64,000 bases of DNA from Rhodovulum sp. (GCA_002706605.1 PALT01000037.1:53903-117902); one strand, 5' to 3'; counted from the stretch's first letter, positions 34,031 through 43,199 are shown. Notes: generated from the letters alone by a model not told the origin. Translations and numbers: made by a program.

Positions 34031-34540
34031 ATGAGCAAGACCAAGAAATCTGAATTCAGCCCCAACGATTACGTTGTTTACCCCGCCCATGGCGTGGGTC
34101 AGATCATGTCGATCGAAGAACAGGAAATCGCGGGCATCTCGCTGGAGCTTTTTGTCATCTCGTTCGAGAAAGACAAAATGACCCTGCGCGTTCCGACGAA
34201 TAAGGCGACCGAGGTGGGCATGCGCTCGCTGTCCTCGCCGGATGTCGTCACCCGTGCCATGAACACGCTGAAAGGCAAGGCCAAGGTCAAACGCGCCATG
34301 TGGTCGCGTCGTGCGCAGGAATACGAACAAAAGATCAACTCGGGTGATCTGATCGCGATTGCCGAGGTCGTGCGCGACCTGCACCGCACCGACGATCAGC
34401 GCGAGCAGAGCTATTCCGAGCGTCAGCTCTATGAGGCCGCTCTGGAACGCCTGACCCGCGAAGTGGCCGCCGTCAGCGGTCTGGATGAGGGCAAAGCCCA
34501 AGCCCAAGTCGACGAGGTTCTGGTCTCGCGCGCCGCCTAA
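34031..34540 (+). CDS. carD: CarD family transcriptional regulator
   Basis: A 169-residue CarD/CdnL protein that binds RNA polymerase beta and stabilises open complexes at promoters. The RNA polymerase-interaction domain is FSPNDYVVYPAHGVGQIMSIEEQEIAG (residues about 8-34) followed by LELFVISFEKDKMTLRVPTNKA. The C-terminal half is helical and basic, as in CdnL DNA-binding domains. A GAGGAAG ribosome site precedes the ATG. A strong terminator ends the unit. Confidence 0.94.
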   Translation: MSKTKKSEFSPNDYVVYPAHGVGQIMSIEEQEIAGISLELFVISFEKDKMTLRVPTNKATEVGMRSLSSPDVVTRAMNTLKGKAKVKRAMWSRRAQEYEQKINSGDLIAIAEVVRDLHRTDDQREQSYSERQLYEAALERLTREVAAVSGLDEGKAQAQVDEVLVSRAA

Positions 34541-34566
34541 GGCCCGCCGCACCAAGAGTTAAAGAA

Positions 34567-34598
34567 ACAGCCGTGGGTCACCCCGCGGCTGTTTTTTT
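34567..34598 (+). terminator. Rho-independent terminator of carD
   Basis: ACAGCCG/CGGCTGT stem with an inner GGG/CCC pair and a seven-T tract, 27 nt after the stop. Confidence 0.94.
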
Positions 34599-34735
34599 GT
34601 TGCCCGGGTTTCGGCAGCGGACCGGTTTGAGCGCACGGCTATCAGAACAACATCATGGAGTTGGGGCGTGATGTTCGCCCTTTACAGGCTGCCATGACTG
34701 TGGCTCGCTGGACCAAAGATCAGAAAGGTATTCCT

Positions 34736-35365
34736 ATGCATTTTGAGATTTGGCTGGCGTTCGTTGCGGCCTCAATCGCTCTTTTACTTATTCCGGGGCC
34801 GACGGTGCTGCTCGTTCTCAGCTATGCCCTAAGCCAAGGCAAACGGGTCGCTCTCGCAACGGTCGCGGGCGTGGCCCTTGGAGACTTGGTTGCGATGTCG
34901 GCCTCGCTCGCCGGTCTCGGAGCATTGGTTCTGGCGTCTGCCACGCTCTTTTCTGTCCTGAAATGGGTTGGGGCCGTTTATCTTGTGTATTTGGGCGTAA
35001 AACTTTTTCGAAGCGCATCGACGGCTGCGCTTGGTGATTTGGAAAAGGTGGCCGAGACCAGCGCATCGCGCGTTTTTGGTCATGCTGCGGCAGTCACCGC
35101 ACTCAATCCCAAATCCATAGTCTTCTTTATCGCGTTTGTTCCGCAATTCGTCGTCGTGGACAGCCCGCTGTTGCCGCAGTTTGCCATACTCGTCATCACC
35201 TTTGTCGGTCTGGCCGCGCTGAACGCGCTGGCCTATGCCTTGTTGGCGGACAAGTTGCGCGCCAAGATCGCGCGCCCCTCGGTTCTGGCGTGGGTGTCTC
35301 GACTAGGTGGCAGCGCACTGATCGCGATGGGCGTTGCGACGGCCGCGTTCAAACGCGCACAATGA
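34736..35365 (+). CDS. LysE family translocator (amino-acid exporter type)
   Basis: A 209-residue six-helix exporter of the LysE/RhtB family. The N-terminal signature LIPGPTVLLVLSYALSQGKRVALATVAGVALGD (in pieces: PGPTVLLVLSYAL near 22-34) is clear, and LNPKSIVFFIAFVPQF near 120 is the second family motif. The ATG at 34736 has GAAAGG upstream and matches the family start; the frame is open to 34655. The cargo is unknown. Base composition is lower in GC than the flanks, shared with the next two genes. Confidence 0.87.
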   Translation: MHFEIWLAFVAASIALLLIPGPTVLLVLSYALSQGKRVALATVAGVALGDLVAMSASLAGLGALVLASATLFSVLKWVGAVYLVYLGVKLFRSASTAALGDLEKVAETSASRVFGHAAAVTALNPKSIVFFIAFVPQFVVVDSPLLPQFAILVITFVGLAALNALAYALLADKLRAKIARPSVLAWVSRLGGSALIAMGVATAAFKRAQ

Positions 35366-35396
35366 CGTCACCAATTCGGGCGCTGAGGATAGGGCA

Positions 35397-35660
35397 GTGA
35401 CCGACCCATTGTTTAGAGGAACTCTTGGCAACGTCTTCCGAATACCGAATGGGACAGTCTTAATTGTCGAGAACTATACTGGGGATGTGCCGTCGGCCGC
35501 GCGGGTACGGGTTGGCGCATTTTCCGCCACACTTGTAAGCGTAGATATTCCGCGACAGGCCAATCGTGAGGCACCAATCATCGCCCTATATATCCAAGAA
35601 GACGCGACAGATATTCTTGTGGACATGAAGGGGCAAGAGGTCAGGGGCGAGCATCCGTAG
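35397..35660 (+). CDS. Small protein resembling EF-Tu domain 2
   Basis: An 87-residue frame beginning with GTG at 35397. The run DPLFRGTLGNVFRIPNGTVL, VENYTGDVPSAARVRVGAFSATLVSVDIPR and EAPIIALYIQ follows the strand order of the second (beta-barrel) domain of EF-Tu-like GTPases, but no GTPase domain is present. It may be a standalone barrel. The call is tentative; the frame is supported by amino-acid pattern rather than by a strong ribosome site. The DNA is clearly poorer in GC than the flanking genes. Confidence 0.5.
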   Translation: MTDPLFRGTLGNVFRIPNGTVLIVENYTGDVPSAARVRVGAFSATLVSVDIPRQANREAPIIALYIQEDATDILVDMKGQEVRGEHP

Positions 35661-35713
35661 GGCAGGGATGCCTGTCGTTAAAGGCTGTGCGGCCGAACTG
35701 CGTTGTGCGCACA

Positions 35714-36076
35714 CTATCGCGCTGCAAATGCTCGACTAGATACCTGAACCGAGTTTCCCGAGGGGTCCTTAGCATTGGCAAAGACATAGCCATCCGCCTT
35801 ATGGATCTTGCCGAAAGTCAATCCATTGCCTTTGGCTGCCTCGCAAAATTCAGCGACGTCTTTGACATCAAACACGAGCTTTACAAGGGCCTGCCCTTCC
35901 TTTTGCCTGGCTGACGCAGGATGAAGCAGGATCGAAACGCCCGAAGCTCGGGGTTTCAGTTCTACGATGCGGTCGCCCTCGGCTCGGTGCAGGGAAAAGC
36001 CGAAATGCTTGCAGTAAAACTCCGTCATCTGCTCGATCTTCTTGGTGTAGATCACTAGTCGTCCGAGTGCTGACAT
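35714..36076 (-). CDS. VOC (glyoxalase/bleomycin-resistance) family protein
   Basis: A 120-residue single VOC module: LGRLVIYTKKIEQMTEFYCKHFGF at the start, FDVKDVAEFCEAAKGNGL in the middle and DGYVFANAKDPSGNSVQVSS at the end. VOC proteins form metal-dependent isomerases, dioxygenases or resistance proteins; the function here is unknown. The ATG at 36076 gives the standard module length, although the frame is open to 36361. Its composition is lower in GC, like the two preceding genes. Confidence 0.8.
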   Translation of the reverse strand: MSALGRLVIYTKKIEQMTEFYCKHFGFSLHRAEGDRIVELKPRASGVSILLHPASARQKEGQALVKLVFDVKDVAEFCEAAKGNGLTFGKIHKADGYVFANAKDPSGNSVQVSSRAFAAR

Positions 36077-36171
36077 ACCCGCGGCCTTTGGACTGATGCC
36101 TTTTGGTGAGCATATCAGAAAAGGCCGCACACTGTCATCTTTGACCGCGCGTCGGAGACGTTCGACATCAC

Positions 36172-38139
36172 CTATCCATCCGTCATCGGGGGTGTTTTGC
36201 CGGTGGCGTTTATTGCGGCTTCGACGCGGGCTTTGACGCCGGTGGCGGCGGTTTCCTGTTGCTCGCCGATCTGGACCAGCGCGGTTTCCAGATCGCGGTT
36301 CAACTCGCGCGACCGTTCGACATAGGCGTGGTTTTGATCCACGGGCACGCCCGGTTTCCACAGGTCGGCCAGATCGCGCAGGGCTTGGCGGTCGTGTTTA
36401 TAGAATGCGGTTTCCAAGGCGTGGGCCTCAAACTCGGACAGGCCCAGATCCTCGAGGACATAGCGGCCTGCGCGCAGGCTGCTGTCGAACAATTCGCGCA
36501 CGATGTGATCGGCGCCCGCGTTGTAGAGTTCATACACATGCAGGCGGTCGCGGGCGCGGGCAACGATGTTCAGATCGGGCCGTTCCTGCCGCGCAAAGGC
36601 GACCAGACGGGTGTTCATGTCCTTGTCGTCGAGCGCTGCGACCAACACCTTGGCCTCGGCCAGACCGGCGGCGTGCAACAGCTCGGGGCGGGTCGGGTCG
36701 CCAAAGAAACTTTTGACCCCGAATTTGCGCATCAGTTCGACCGTGCGCAGGTCGTTGTCCAGAACCGTCGCGCGAAACCCCGACATCTGAAGCATCCGGT
36801 TCACCACCTGCCCGAACCGCCCGACACCGGCGATGATGACGGGTTGCAGTTCGTCGATTTCGTCCGCATCGGCGGTGTTCTCGCCGTGGACGGCCTTACG
36901 CCGTGCAAGGATGCCGTGCACGATAAAGAACAGCGGCGTCATCAGCATCGACAGGGCGATGATCAGCAGCAAACGCTCGGCCAGCGCGGTTTCAATCACG
37001 TTGGTTTGCAGCGAAAAAGACGTCAGCACAAAGCCGAATTCCCCCGCCTGCGCAAGGCCAAGGGTAAAGAGCCAGCGATGCTCGCCCCGCAGTTTGAACA
37101 GCGTTCCGATAGTATACAGGATGACGCCCTTGATCAGCATCAGGGCAATGGTCAGGCTGGCGATCTGGGCGAAACTGGAGAACAGCAGGTGATAGTTGAT
37201 CCCTGCGCCGACGGTCATAAAGAACAACCCCAGCAACAGCCCCTTAAACGGTTCGATGTTGCTCTCAAGCTGATGACGGAATTCCGAGTTGGCCAGAACC
37301 ACACCGGCCAAGAACGTGCCCAAGGCGGGCGACAGGCCGACGGTGTTCATCACCACGGCGATGCCAACCACGATCAGCAGGGCGACAATCGTGAACATCT
37401 CGGGCAGGCCGGTCGCGTGGATCACCCGAAACAGGGGGCGGGTCAGGTAATGCCCGACCAGGATGATCGCCAAAATCGCGCCAATGGTCATCAGGGTCAC
37501 GCCCCACGCGGGCATATCGGCGACCAGCGATGCCAACGGCGAGCCGTGGTGCCCGTCTGCGGCGGTGGTGGCGTGATCACCAACCGTACGTGTCAGGGAC
37601 CCGTCCGGCGCAATGGAGGGCGCGCGCGCCACCGCCAACAGCGGCACAAGCGCCAGCATCGGGATCACCGCGATATCTTGGGTCAACAGGACCGAAAACG
37701 CCGAGCGTCCGCCCAGCGTGCGCGTCAGGTTCTTTTCGCTGAGGGTCTGCATCACGATCGCGGTCGAAGACAGGGCTAGGATCAGCCCGATGGCAAGGGC
37801 GGTTTGCCCCGCATAGCCCAATTGCAGTGCGCCGAAACTGACCGCCGCCGTGGTGACAACAACCTGCAATCCGCCAAGGCCCAACAGTTTGTGCCGCATA
37901 TTCCAGAGGGCCCGCGGGTCCAGTTCCAGACCGATCAGGAACAGCATCATCACCACGCCAAATTCCGCGAAATGCTGCAGGTCCTGCGTTTCCGATCCGA
38001 CAAGACCGAAGACCGGCCCGATCATGATCCCCGCCAACAGATATCCCAGAACCGACCCCATCCCGAACCGCGTTGCCAAAGGTACCGCCAACACGGCGGC
38101 AGTCAGGTAAATCGCGGCGAAAAACAGGAATGATTCCAT
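36172..38139 (-). CDS. Monovalent cation:proton antiporter, CPA2/Kef type with RCK domain
   Basis: A 655-residue KefB/KefC-like protein. About twelve transmembrane helices occupy residues 1-400 (RFGMGSVLGYLLAGIMIGP near 24; the GTFLAGVVLANSEFR motif near 285). A TrkA-N/RCK domain follows: IAGVGRFGQVVNRMLQMSG near 430 is the nucleotide-binding motif, then FFGDPTRPELLHAAGL. These systems exchange K+ or Na+ for protons, often gated by glutathione adducts or nucleotides. No KefF/KefG partner is seen nearby. Confidence 0.9.
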   Translation of the reverse strand: MESFLFFAAIYLTAAVLAVPLATRFGMGSVLGYLLAGIMIGPVFGLVGSETQDLQHFAEFGVVMMLFLIGLELDPRALWNMRHKLLGLGGLQVVVTTAAVSFGALQLGYAGQTALAIGLILALSSTAIVMQTLSEKNLTRTLGGRSAFSVLLTQDIAVIPMLALVPLLAVARAPSIAPDGSLTRTVGDHATTAADGHHGSPLASLVADMPAWGVTLMTIGAILAIILVGHYLTRPLFRVIHATGLPEMFTIVALLIVVGIAVVMNTVGLSPALGTFLAGVVLANSEFRHQLESNIEPFKGLLLGLFFMTVGAGINYHLLFSSFAQIASLTIALMLIKGVILYTIGTLFKLRGEHRWLFTLGLAQAGEFGFVLTSFSLQTNVIETALAERLLLIIALSMLMTPLFFIVHGILARRKAVHGENTADADEIDELQPVIIAGVGRFGQVVNRMLQMSGFRATVLDNDLRTVELMRKFGVKSFFGDPTRPELLHAAGLAEAKVLVAALDDKDMNTRLVAFARQERPDLNIVARARDRLHVYELYNAGADHIVRELFDSSLRAGRYVLEDLGLSEFEAHALETAFYKHDRQALRDLADLWKPGVPVDQNHAYVERSRELNRDLETALVQIGEQQETAATGVKARVEAAINATGKTPPMTDG

Positions 38140-38270
38140 ATTAAATCCTTGGGTTGAAACGGGACGCGGCGCGGGTCCGTTTGGGCCTAGGACTATAATT
38201 ACGTTTTGTCCGGCGATTTAAAATGCCGGAACGATGAATTTTTTGAAAATCAATGCGATGGTCGGGGGGG

Positions 38271-40982
38271 TTAGCCCTGAGGTACCTCTAGAACAACGTT
38301 CTGGCCGCGTTTGACATAGCGCAGGGCGTCGTCGCTGATCGCGGCGACCTGCCCCCCGTCAAGCTTGTCCCCGACCTGCACCTTGACGTATTTGCCGTTG
38401 CTCAGGCGCACAAGGGCGCGGCGGTCGGACGACGAGCCATACACCCCGATCAGGTTGATCTTGCCAAGGTTGATCTCGTTTTCAAACGTGGCCTGTTTCG
38501 CGACCGAGGCAGAGGACGGGATCGACGGTGTTACAACTGCGGCGGCCGGAACGGCGGGGGCTGCGGCGACCTGTTCGGCCTCTTTCAACGCCTTGGCGAC
38601 GGCGTCATCGAAATTGCTGGGGCGGGATTGGGGGATTGGCGCACTGGCCAGTTGCAACTCGCCCAGATCGGACGGATCGCTATCCGTGGCGGGGTCGGCG
38701 TCCGCCGCCGTTGGCGCATTGGCCAGCGCGGCAGCAGCGGCCTCTGCCGCAGCAAGCTCTTGCGCGCGCAGGGCCTCGGCCTGTTCTTGCAGCGAGGCGG
38801 GGCGCGGGCGCGGACGGAACTGGGCTAGTTCGGAGCGGGTTAGGCCCCCGTTTTGGGCGCGCTCAAGGTTTTCGGCGAAATCATCGGGGCGGGCGCGGGG
38901 GCTGACACCTTCGGGCGGGGCGGGCGGCAGGTCAGCGGCGGGCGCGGCAACGGGGGCCTCCTCCGTTGCGGGGACCTCGGCGCCGTCCTCGGGGGTGGCA
39001 TCGGTCGGGATCGCCTCAACCGGTTCTTCGGTGACGGGGCGGGGACGCGGTGCGATACCCGGATTGCCCGAGAACACCGTGACGCCATAGGGCGTCTCCA
39101 CGCCCTCTGCCTCGGGTAGGATCAAGCCGTCCGAGTTCAGTGTAAACACCTGACCCGGGCGCGGCGGCAGGGCCTGTTGCGGGATCGGGGCAAGGGGCGC
39201 GCCGATCTGGCTGCTGGGGGGCAGGCCGATGGCGTCCTGACTGGTGATCACGGGATCAAGGCTGGCGACATAGACGTCGTCGGACGTGTCCGTGCCGGGC
39301 GCATCGGGCACCTCGGGCGGCAGGGACCAAACGCCAGTCGTGGCATAGATCGCTTGGGCCACCGAGGGGGTGATTTCAAAGGTGTCCTCGACCGCGGTGG
39401 GGTCGCTTTCGGGTTCGACATCGGCCAGTTCGGTGTCATCCACCGTCGAGATCGCGCCGTCCTCGGACAGGGCAATGGTGCCCTCGCTCTGGGCGGTGGG
39501 GCCTGCGCCATCGGTCAGTTCGGCGGGCGCGTCTTGATCAAGGGTGGCGGTGTCCTGCGCGTTGAACAGAACCGACCACAGCGCCACGGCCCCCATCGTC
39601 AGAACCAACACCAGCGTCAGCATCAGCCCAAGGTATTTCGGCTTGCCGCCCACGGGCGCGTCTTTGCGGCGCGCGCCAAAGACGGTCATGGCCTCAGCCT
39701 CATCCACCGGCGCGGGCGGGGGCGCGATGGCGGTGGCGACGGGGGTCTTGTTCTTGGGTTTGTCGACGGGTTTATCGGCGGGCGTGTCGGCCTTGGCGGG
39801 CGCTTTGGGCGCGGGTGCGGGGGCCTCTGCCTTGACCGCCTTGGCGGCGATTTTGGCCACGGCGGGCGAGGCATCCGGCACCGGCGGCACAGGCGCGGGG
39901 GCGGTGGTCTTTACCGGCTCGACCGTGGCGGTTTTGGCCGGTTTGTCGGTCGGATCGGGCGATTTGGGACGGCCCAACATCCAGCTTTTGCCGGTTTTGG
40001 TCTTGGCTGGTTTGGATTTCGGGGCCTTCGCCTTTTTCGCGGGCACCTCGGGTTTCGGTGCCTCGGTGGGGTCTGCCAGAACGGGTGCAATCACGTCGGG
40101 CAATTCGGCCGAGGTCACACCGGCGTCGCGTTTCGCGGCGCTGAGGCGGGGGGCGGCGCTCTGCTCGGCCATGCCAAGCGTCAGGCGCGGTGCGACCGTG
40201 CCCTCGGGCGCGGATTTGCGCGCGGTCGGTGTGGCAGGGGCGTCCTTGGACCGCGTGGTGCTAAAGGCGGGGCGCGCGTCATCCACCGCAGGGGGCGGCG
40301 CGGGCGCGATCAATTCGGGCGTCGGGTCCGGCTCGGGGGCCGCTTGCGGTTCGGCCTCTTGTACCGGTTCGGGCGCGGCCTCAGGCGCCGGTTCAACCTC
40401 AACCTCAGGCATGGGGGCCGAGACGGGCAGGGCGGTGATCCGCGCCACGTCGATTGCGACCTCATCCGGGATTACCTGAACATCGTTCCCAAGGATCGAC
40501 GCTGCCGACGCGGTCGCACCAAAAAATGGTTCGCGCGGGAATTGGTCAGAGGTCGGTGCGGCGACAAAGGCGACGGGGTTAAATCCGTGCTCGGTCGCGA
40601 ACCCCTCGGCCTCGCCCAAGGTCTCTTGGGCCAGAACGGCCACTTGGGCCACATCCCCATCCAGATGCCAGTCGAACACCAGTTCATCTACACGGTAGGG
40701 CGTGCGCCCGTCCAATGCCGCGCGGATTTCGGCGCGCTGTGCCTCGGGGTCCGTCGCGCCGACCGTGACGGTGGTATAAAGGATCTGGCTTTCGGGAATG
40801 ATCAGTTTCGACGTGATCCCGCCGCTGCTGAGCTCACTCGCGGTGCCGCGCAACAGGGCCAGCGTTTCGGCCATCTGCGGATCGTCCAGTTGCACAGTGC
40901 CAACCATGTGCCAACCGCCATTTTTGCGGTGCAACAGGTCGATCCCATCATGCGACAGGTTTAAGGCGAAACTTGGCTTCAT
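38271..40982 (-). CDS. Membrane-anchored protein with PilM/GspL-like N terminus and PilP/GspC-like C terminus
   Basis: A 903-residue protein of unknown function. Residues 1-155 resemble the cytoplasmic domain of PilM/GspL: LIIPESQILYTTVTVG, ALDGRTPYRVDELVFDW, then QVAVLAQETLGEAEGFATEHGF. A long Ala/Pro/Glu/Lys-rich linker follows, a single transmembrane helix lies at about 450-473, then a second proline-rich acidic region presumably in the periplasm. The last ~65 residues (INLIGVYGSSSDRRALVRL, KVQVGDKLDGGQVAAIS) resemble PilP or the GspC homology region. It fuses, in one chain, parts that are separate in type IV pilus and type II secretion scaffolds. No other such genes are in the window. Confidence 0.75.
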   Translation of the reverse strand: MKPSFALNLSHDGIDLLHRKNGGWHMVGTVQLDDPQMAETLALLRGTASELSSGGITSKLIIPESQILYTTVTVGATDPEAQRAEIRAALDGRTPYRVDELVFDWHLDGDVAQVAVLAQETLGEAEGFATEHGFNPVAFVAAPTSDQFPREPFFGATASAASILGNDVQVIPDEVAIDVARITALPVSAPMPEVEVEPAPEAAPEPVQEAEPQAAPEPDPTPELIAPAPPPAVDDARPAFSTTRSKDAPATPTARKSAPEGTVAPRLTLGMAEQSAAPRLSAAKRDAGVTSAELPDVIAPVLADPTEAPKPEVPAKKAKAPKSKPAKTKTGKSWMLGRPKSPDPTDKPAKTATVEPVKTTAPAPVPPVPDASPAVAKIAAKAVKAEAPAPAPKAPAKADTPADKPVDKPKNKTPVATAIAPPPAPVDEAEAMTVFGARRKDAPVGGKPKYLGLMLTLVLVLTMGAVALWSVLFNAQDTATLDQDAPAELTDGAGPTAQSEGTIALSEDGAISTVDDTELADVEPESDPTAVEDTFEITPSVAQAIYATTGVWSLPPEVPDAPGTDTSDDVYVASLDPVITSQDAIGLPPSSQIGAPLAPIPQQALPPRPGQVFTLNSDGLILPEAEGVETPYGVTVFSGNPGIAPRPRPVTEEPVEAIPTDATPEDGAEVPATEEAPVAAPAADLPPAPPEGVSPRARPDDFAENLERAQNGGLTRSELAQFRPRPRPASLQEQAEALRAQELAAAEAAAAALANAPTAADADPATDSDPSDLGELQLASAPIPQSRPSNFDDAVAKALKEAEQVAAAPAVPAAAVVTPSIPSSASVAKQATFENEINLGKINLIGVYGSSSDRRALVRLSNGKYVKVQVGDKLDGGQVAAISDDALRYVKRGQNVVLEVPQG

Positions 40983-41141
40983 TCCGTTGACTTACAACAT
41001 CTTTTCACGGCACGCACAGGTGGTGTGGCGCACCCATCTACAGGCAGCAGGATATTGCCGATCAGGGACCCGCTTGCCAAGGACTTCCTTGCGAAAATCG
41101 CGTGATCCCCCAATCTGATAGAGAGCGATAGGGAGATTACC

Positions 41142-41840
41142 ATGAAAAACGCGATATACGCGGCCTTGGGCCTGTTGATGATGGTGGTGCCGGTGGCCGC
41201 CTCCGAAACGCCCGCAACGATTGCTGTGTCCGCGCGCGGTGAGGTGACGGCGGTGCCCGATATGGCGACGATCACCTTGGGCGTCACCAGCACGAACGCC
41301 GACGCCGCCAAGGCCATGGATGAGACAAGCGCCAAGGTCGCCGCGATCCTGAGCACGCTGCGCGATGCGGGCCTCCAGGATAAGGATCTGCAAACGCGCG
41401 GGATCGACCTGCGCCCGATCTGGGCCAACCGCACATCGAGCGCCAATCGCGAGCCGGAAATTCAGGGGTTTGTGGCGTCAAATACCCTGTCGGTGCGGGT
41501 GCGTAATCTGGACCTGCTCGGTCATGTGATGGGGCTGGTCCTGCGGGATGGGGCGAACACGTTCAGCGGTCTGTCCTTTGGCGTGCAGGACAGCGCGCCG
41601 TTGCTGGACGCGGCGCGGCGCAATGCGGTGGAACAGGCGCGGGCGCGCGCGGATCTCTATGCCGATGCGGCGGGGGTGGATCTGGGCAAGCTCCTGAGCC
41701 TCAGTGAGGGCGGCGGCGGATACCAACCCACGCCGCGTTTCGCGATGGCCGCCGATTTCGCCGAGGCCGCCGTGCCTGTGGCTGAGGGGGAGCTGACCTT
41801 TGGCGTCACCGTAAACATGGTTTACGAAATCACCCAGTAA
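41142..41840 (+). CDS. SIMPL domain (DUF541) periplasmic protein
   Basis: A 232-residue protein with a signal peptide (about 1-20). The SIMPL fold is visible in TIAVSARGEVTAVPDMATITLGV near the start, LQTRGIDLRPIW, FVASNTLSVRVRNLDLLG, and ARRNAVEQARARADLYADAAGV. Members are periplasmic or outer-membrane proteins linked to oxidative stress and outer-membrane organisation; the exact role is unclear. It is divergent from the PilM/PilP-like gene. A terminator follows. Confidence 0.87.
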   Translation: MKNAIYAALGLLMMVVPVAASETPATIAVSARGEVTAVPDMATITLGVTSTNADAAKAMDETSAKVAAILSTLRDAGLQDKDLQTRGIDLRPIWANRTSSANREPEIQGFVASNTLSVRVRNLDLLGHVMGLVLRDGANTFSGLSFGVQDSAPLLDAARRNAVEQARARADLYADAAGVDLGKLLSLSEGGGGYQPTPRFAMAADFAEAAVPVAEGELTFGVTVNMVYEITQ

Positions 41841-41863
41841 CCGCCGCGTTGTCGGGAAAATGC

Positions 41864-41896
41864 AAAACGGGCGCGGATCATCCCCGCGCCCGTTTT
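41864..41896. terminator. Bidirectional terminator between the SIMPL and metY genes
   Basis: Perfect inverted repeat AAAACGGGCGCGG/CCGCGCCCGTTTT around a 6-7 nt loop, with A/T tracts on both sides for the two convergent genes. Confidence 0.94.
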
Positions 41897-41906
41897 CCGT
41901 TTCACA

Positions 41907-43199
41907 TCACGCCGTGGCGCGCGCGATCGCCTGATCCAGATCGCGGATCAGGTCATCGGCGTCCTCAATCCCGATGGACACACGCACCATATTGGGCGCA
42001 GCTCCTGCGGCGGCCTGTTGTTCGGGCGTCAACTGGCGGTGGGTCGTGGATGCGGAATGGATCACCAAGGACCGCGTATCCCCGAGGTTCGCCACGTGGC
42101 TGAACAACTCAACGCTATCGACGAATTTGACGCAGGCCTCATATCCGGCCTTCAGGGCAAAGGTGAACAGGCCCCCCGCGCCGCGCGGATAAAGGGCGGC
42201 GACGCGATCGGCATAGGGGCTGGACGGGAGGCCCGCATAGGTGACGCTCTCAACCGCGGGGTGGTTTTCCAGCCACGCAGCGACCTTGCCCGCGTTTTCA
42301 ACGTGACGCGCCATCCGCAGGGACAGGGTTTCGATCCCCATCAACGTGTAGTGCGCCGCCTGCGGGTTCATCGTCATGCCCAGATCGCGCAGACCAATGG
42401 CAATCCCGTGAAAGGTAAAGGCCAGCGGGCCGAATGTTTCGTGGAACTTTAGCCCGTGATAGGCGGGCTCGGGCTGGGACAGGGACGGGAATTTGTCATT
42501 CGCGGACCAGTCGAATTTGCCCGAATCCACGACACAGCCGCCCGTGACCGTGCCGTTGCCGGTCAGGTATTTGGTGGTCGAATGCACAACCAAGGTCGCG
42601 CCACGGGCAATCGGGTTGCACAGGTAAGGCGTGGCCGAGGTGTTGTCGACGATCAGGGGCACGCCCGCATTGTCGGCAATCGCCGCCACGGCGGGCAGAT
42701 CGGTCACATAGCCGCCGGGGTTCGAGATCGATTCACAGAACACCGCGCGGGTGTTGTCGTCGATCGCGGCGGCAAGCGCCTCGGTGTCATCGAAATCGAC
42801 GAATGTCGCGGACCAGCCGAAGCGTTTGATCGTCTGGCTGAACTGGGTGATCGCCCCGCCATAGAGACGCGTGGATGCCACCACATTGCACCCCGGTGCC
42901 ATCAGCGGGAACAGGGCCATGATCTGGGCCGCGTGGCCCGAGGAGCAGCAGACCGCGCCGACGCCGCCCTCTAGCGTGGCGATCCGTTCCTGCAGCACCG
43001 CAACCGTCGGGTTGGTCAGGCGCGAATAGATATAGCCGACCTCTTGCAGGTTAAAGAGCGCCGCCGCGTGATCGGCGTCACGGAACACATAGGACGTGCT
43101 TTGATAGATCGGGGTCTGGCGCGCGCCGGTTGCGGGGTCGGGGCGGGCGCCTGCGTGGATTTGCAGGGTGTCAAACCCGTAGGTCGGGGTGTCGGTCAT
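41907..43199 (-). CDS. metY: O-acetylhomoserine aminocarboxypropyltransferase MetY
   Basis: A 430-residue PLP enzyme of the Cys/Met metabolism family that makes homocysteine from O-acetylhomoserine and sulfide. The PLP lysine is in VVHSTTKYLTGNGTVTGG; YIYSRLTNPT and FDTLQIHAG at the start are family features. The long insert in PEPAYHGLKFHETFGPLAF and the length favour MetY over cystathionine-type enzymes. The ATG at 43199 has GAGGAGG upstream. No SAM riboswitch was seen in the 74 bp upstream. Confidence 0.92.
   Translation of the reverse strand: MTDTPTYGFDTLQIHAGARPDPATGARQTPIYQSTSYVFRDADHAAALFNLQEVGYIYSRLTNPTVAVLQERIATLEGGVGAVCCSSGHAAQIMALFPLMAPGCNVVASTRLYGGAITQFSQTIKRFGWSATFVDFDDTEALAAAIDDNTRAVFCESISNPGGYVTDLPAVAAIADNAGVPLIVDNTSATPYLCNPIARGATLVVHSTTKYLTGNGTVTGGCVVDSGKFDWSANDKFPSLSQPEPAYHGLKFHETFGPLAFTFHGIAIGLRDLGMTMNPQAAHYTLMGIETLSLRMARHVENAGKVAAWLENHPAVESVTYAGLPSSPYADRVAALYPRGAGGLFTFALKAGYEACVKFVDSVELFSHVANLGDTRSLVIHSASTTHRQLTPEQQAAAGAAPNMVRVSIGIEDADDLIRDLDQAIARATA

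Noticed and set aside
36259..37779. Long open frame (506 codons) on the plus strand opposite the Kef-type antiporter gene
   Set aside because: The minus strand encodes a full CPA2/RCK protein with clear motifs. The plus-strand frame has the low-complexity Gln/Gly/His/Arg composition typical of antisense shadows in GC-rich DNA and no recognisable motif.
39177..40964. Long plus-strand frame (595 codons) opposite the PilM/PilP-like gene
   Set aside because: Gly/Arg-rich antisense of an Ala/Pro-rich coding region. The minus-strand protein has a membrane helix and two family-like ends, so the plus-strand frame is a shadow.
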